A program made the position numbers and the translations under genes. This document shows positions 62,988 to 64,000 of a stretch of DNA of 64,000 nucleotides, piece after piece (position 1 is the stretch's first letter; every line of letters starts with the position of its first letter). The stretch spans positions 62,001-126,000 of the forward strand of contig SUXM01000003.1 in the NCBI GenBank assembly GCA_015060925.1, in the 5' to 3' direction. Source of the DNA: Parabacteroides distasonis. Lineage in GTDB: Bacteria; Bacteroidota; Bacteroidia; Bacteroidales; Tannerellaceae. The notes below the pieces were generated by a model that saw only the letters and a program-made list of their open reading frames with translations, was not told the origin of the DNA and searched no databases.

Positions 62988-64000
62988 TCAGTAAGATATT
63001 ATTGCTATTTCTGGATAATTTGAATTATCTGAAGGTTTATATGCACCAAAATAGGTAATATATATATTCTTTTCGTAAGTATCTATTGCATAGATGCAAA
63101 AACTATTACTACTAAGACTATCTTCTTTTCTGAAAACTCTATTATAAACTCTTCCTGTTTCACTAGGTGCTTGATTTGTACATAGTAATGTTTTTTGAGG
63201 AAGAAGATTTCTGTTTTGATTTTCAAATCCTTCTATATCGAAATGTGTTGTTACATGGTCATGTCCTCCTAAATAACAGACAAATTCCCCTTGACTATTA
63301 CTAAAATCAAAATTAATAGATAAATCATTCTCTTTGGTTACTTTATTTTGATATGTTTTATGAATCTTTGTACGGCTTCTAAAAGCTTCTACTATTTCTG
63401 GTATCATAGACCATGGATGTATAAAATCTCCGTCACATAAATATGTGTAGGCATCAGAAGAGTAGGGTTGTAAGGGATAGTGAGTAGTAATGATTATACT
63501 GTGTTGACTAGTCATGTCTTTTTTTAGTGCGACTTCTCCTAACCAATTTATCTGTTCGGGAGAGAAATAGGCATAATAGAGTGTATTATAGATGGCTTTA
63601 GGTTGATCAAGCATATCTAAAGATATAAACCGAATTGTCCCTCCTTGAGGATTAGGCAAGTCTATGTAATAATAATTGTTGTTAGTAGATGTAAGATTTG
63701 GGAAAAGGATAGAATGTATCTCTTTTGAGCTTATATAATTCTCGAAATTATTCTTTGATAGGTTACAATCGTGATTCCCTGTACAAATGATGGAAGGTAT
63801 ATTATTTCCGTTTTTTAAGTGAGTATAAAAAGAATTTAAGTAAGATAAAGCTTTCTCTTTTTTATCATTGGAAATAAAATCACCAGTAACGGTAATTGCA
63901 TTGATTTTAAGTTTCGGTTGGTTGGCAAAACGAATGGATTGAATTAAATTTATAGGATTTAGAAAATGGTTGTTTAGAGAGAAATCTGATAAATGAGTAT
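62988..64000 (-). CDS. Calcineurin-like metallophosphoesterase, 5' partial
   Basis: The frame is open from the right edge of the window (first visible residues THLSDF) to the stop at 62988, 336 codons. Metallophosphoesterase motifs appear in order: a D-x-H-like site at the very edge (THLSD), TVTGDF, CTGNHD, TTHYP and GGHDH (near 135 residues before the end). It is therefore a dinuclear-metal phosphatase or phosphodiesterase, start outside the window. A shorter ATG start at 63659 would lose the first three motifs and is rejected. It lies at the edge of the polysaccharide locus; a gap of 124 bases separates it from the fusion gene. Substrate unknown. Confidence 0.85.
   Translation of the reverse strand, partial: THLSDFSLNNHFLNPINLIQSIRFANQPKLKINAITVTGDFISNDKKEKALSYLNSFYTHLKNGNNIPSIICTGNHDCNLSKNNFENYISSKEIHSILFPNLTSTNNNYYYIDLPNPQGGTIRFISLDMLDQPKAIYNTLYYAYFSPEQINWLGEVALKKDMTSQHSIIITTHYPLQPYSSDAYTYLCDGDFIHPWSMIPEIVEAFRSRTKIHKTYQNKVTKENDLSINFDFSNSQGEFVCYLGGHDHVTTHFDIEGFENQNRNLLPQKTLLCTNQAPSETGRVYNRVFRKEDSLSSNSFCIYAIDTYEKNIYITYFGAYKPSDNSNYPEIAIISY

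Noticed and set aside
63657..63659. Metallophosphoesterase starting at the internal ATG
   Set aside because: The upstream frame is open to the window edge and holds the GDF and GNHD motifs, so the real start is outside the window.
1..64000. CRISPR array or prophage
   Set aside because: No regularly spaced direct repeats, Cas genes, integrase, capsid or lysis genes were seen.

Overview
The window looks like a chromosome segment from the order Bacteroidales, probably Parabacteroides-like. The grounds are moderate G+C, AT-rich translation starts, several promoters with the Bacteroidetes -7 element TAnnTTTG, and typical content: a SusC-type TonB receptor with a carboxypeptidase-regulatory domain, a MaeB malic enzyme fused to a phosphotransacetylase domain, AbgT, an OPT transporter and Rpn-type nucleases. 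The genus is inferred, not proven.

Layout. 1-9.6 kb is housekeeping: an FAD-dependent dehydrogenase (5' cut by the window edge), recJ-recQ on the minus strand, and a tight plus-strand operon of YrdC/Sua5, a polyprenyl-phosphate sugar transferase, a ClC channel with CBS domains and fmt. 9.6-11.3 kb is a plastic site with the scar of a type III restriction locus, palindromic repeats and an intact Rpn-family nuclease. 11.4-18.6 kb is an RND efflux operon with a catalase directly behind it. 18.7-30.8 kb holds a DMT transporter, MaeB, a His-rich small protein with a TonB receptor, EngB, a sodium:solute symporter, a SpoIID-like protein and an OPT transporter.

30.9-42.0 kb is the accessory region of greatest interest. 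It holds a RavA-like MoxR ATPase and a ViaA-like VWA protein, a 43-residue zinc ribbon, a long imperfect hairpin (about 215 nt), and an AT-rich four-gene operon: a zinc-ribbon membrane protein, a 598-residue amphipathic membrane protein, a tail-anchored coiled-coil protein and a CbbX/SpoVK-like AAA+ ATPase. Two small genes, an Rpn pseudogene, and a minus-strand operon with a two-TM protein and a WYL-domain regulator follow. Four promoters here share a 19-bp dyad (TCGGAC-N7-GTCCGA type) at a fixed distance (32-33 bp) from a TTTG -7 core. This ties the MoxR/VWA pair, both groups of small genes and the WYL operon into one candidate regulon, with the WYL protein as likely regulator. I do not recognise the whole as a described system. 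Defence or envelope stress control is an inference.

42-51.5 kb returns to ordinary genes: abgT, recR, a GT2, a GNAT, YqgE, an aminotransferase, tRNA-Asp, an M3 peptidase lipoprotein and a CvfB-like S1 protein. 51.6-64 kb is a capsule or exopolysaccharide locus of two convergent blocks. The plus block has Wza, Wzz, an acetyltransferase, GT4 and WecG. The minus block has a metallophosphoesterase (cut by the window edge), a nucleotidyltransferase-aminotransferase fusion, an octopine-dehydrogenase-like protein, a Wzx flippase, a Wzy-like polymerase and LicD. The last group suggests a polymer decorated with a phosphodiester-linked amino compound. The sugar transferase at 5.5 kb could be a chain initiator, but that link is only inferred.
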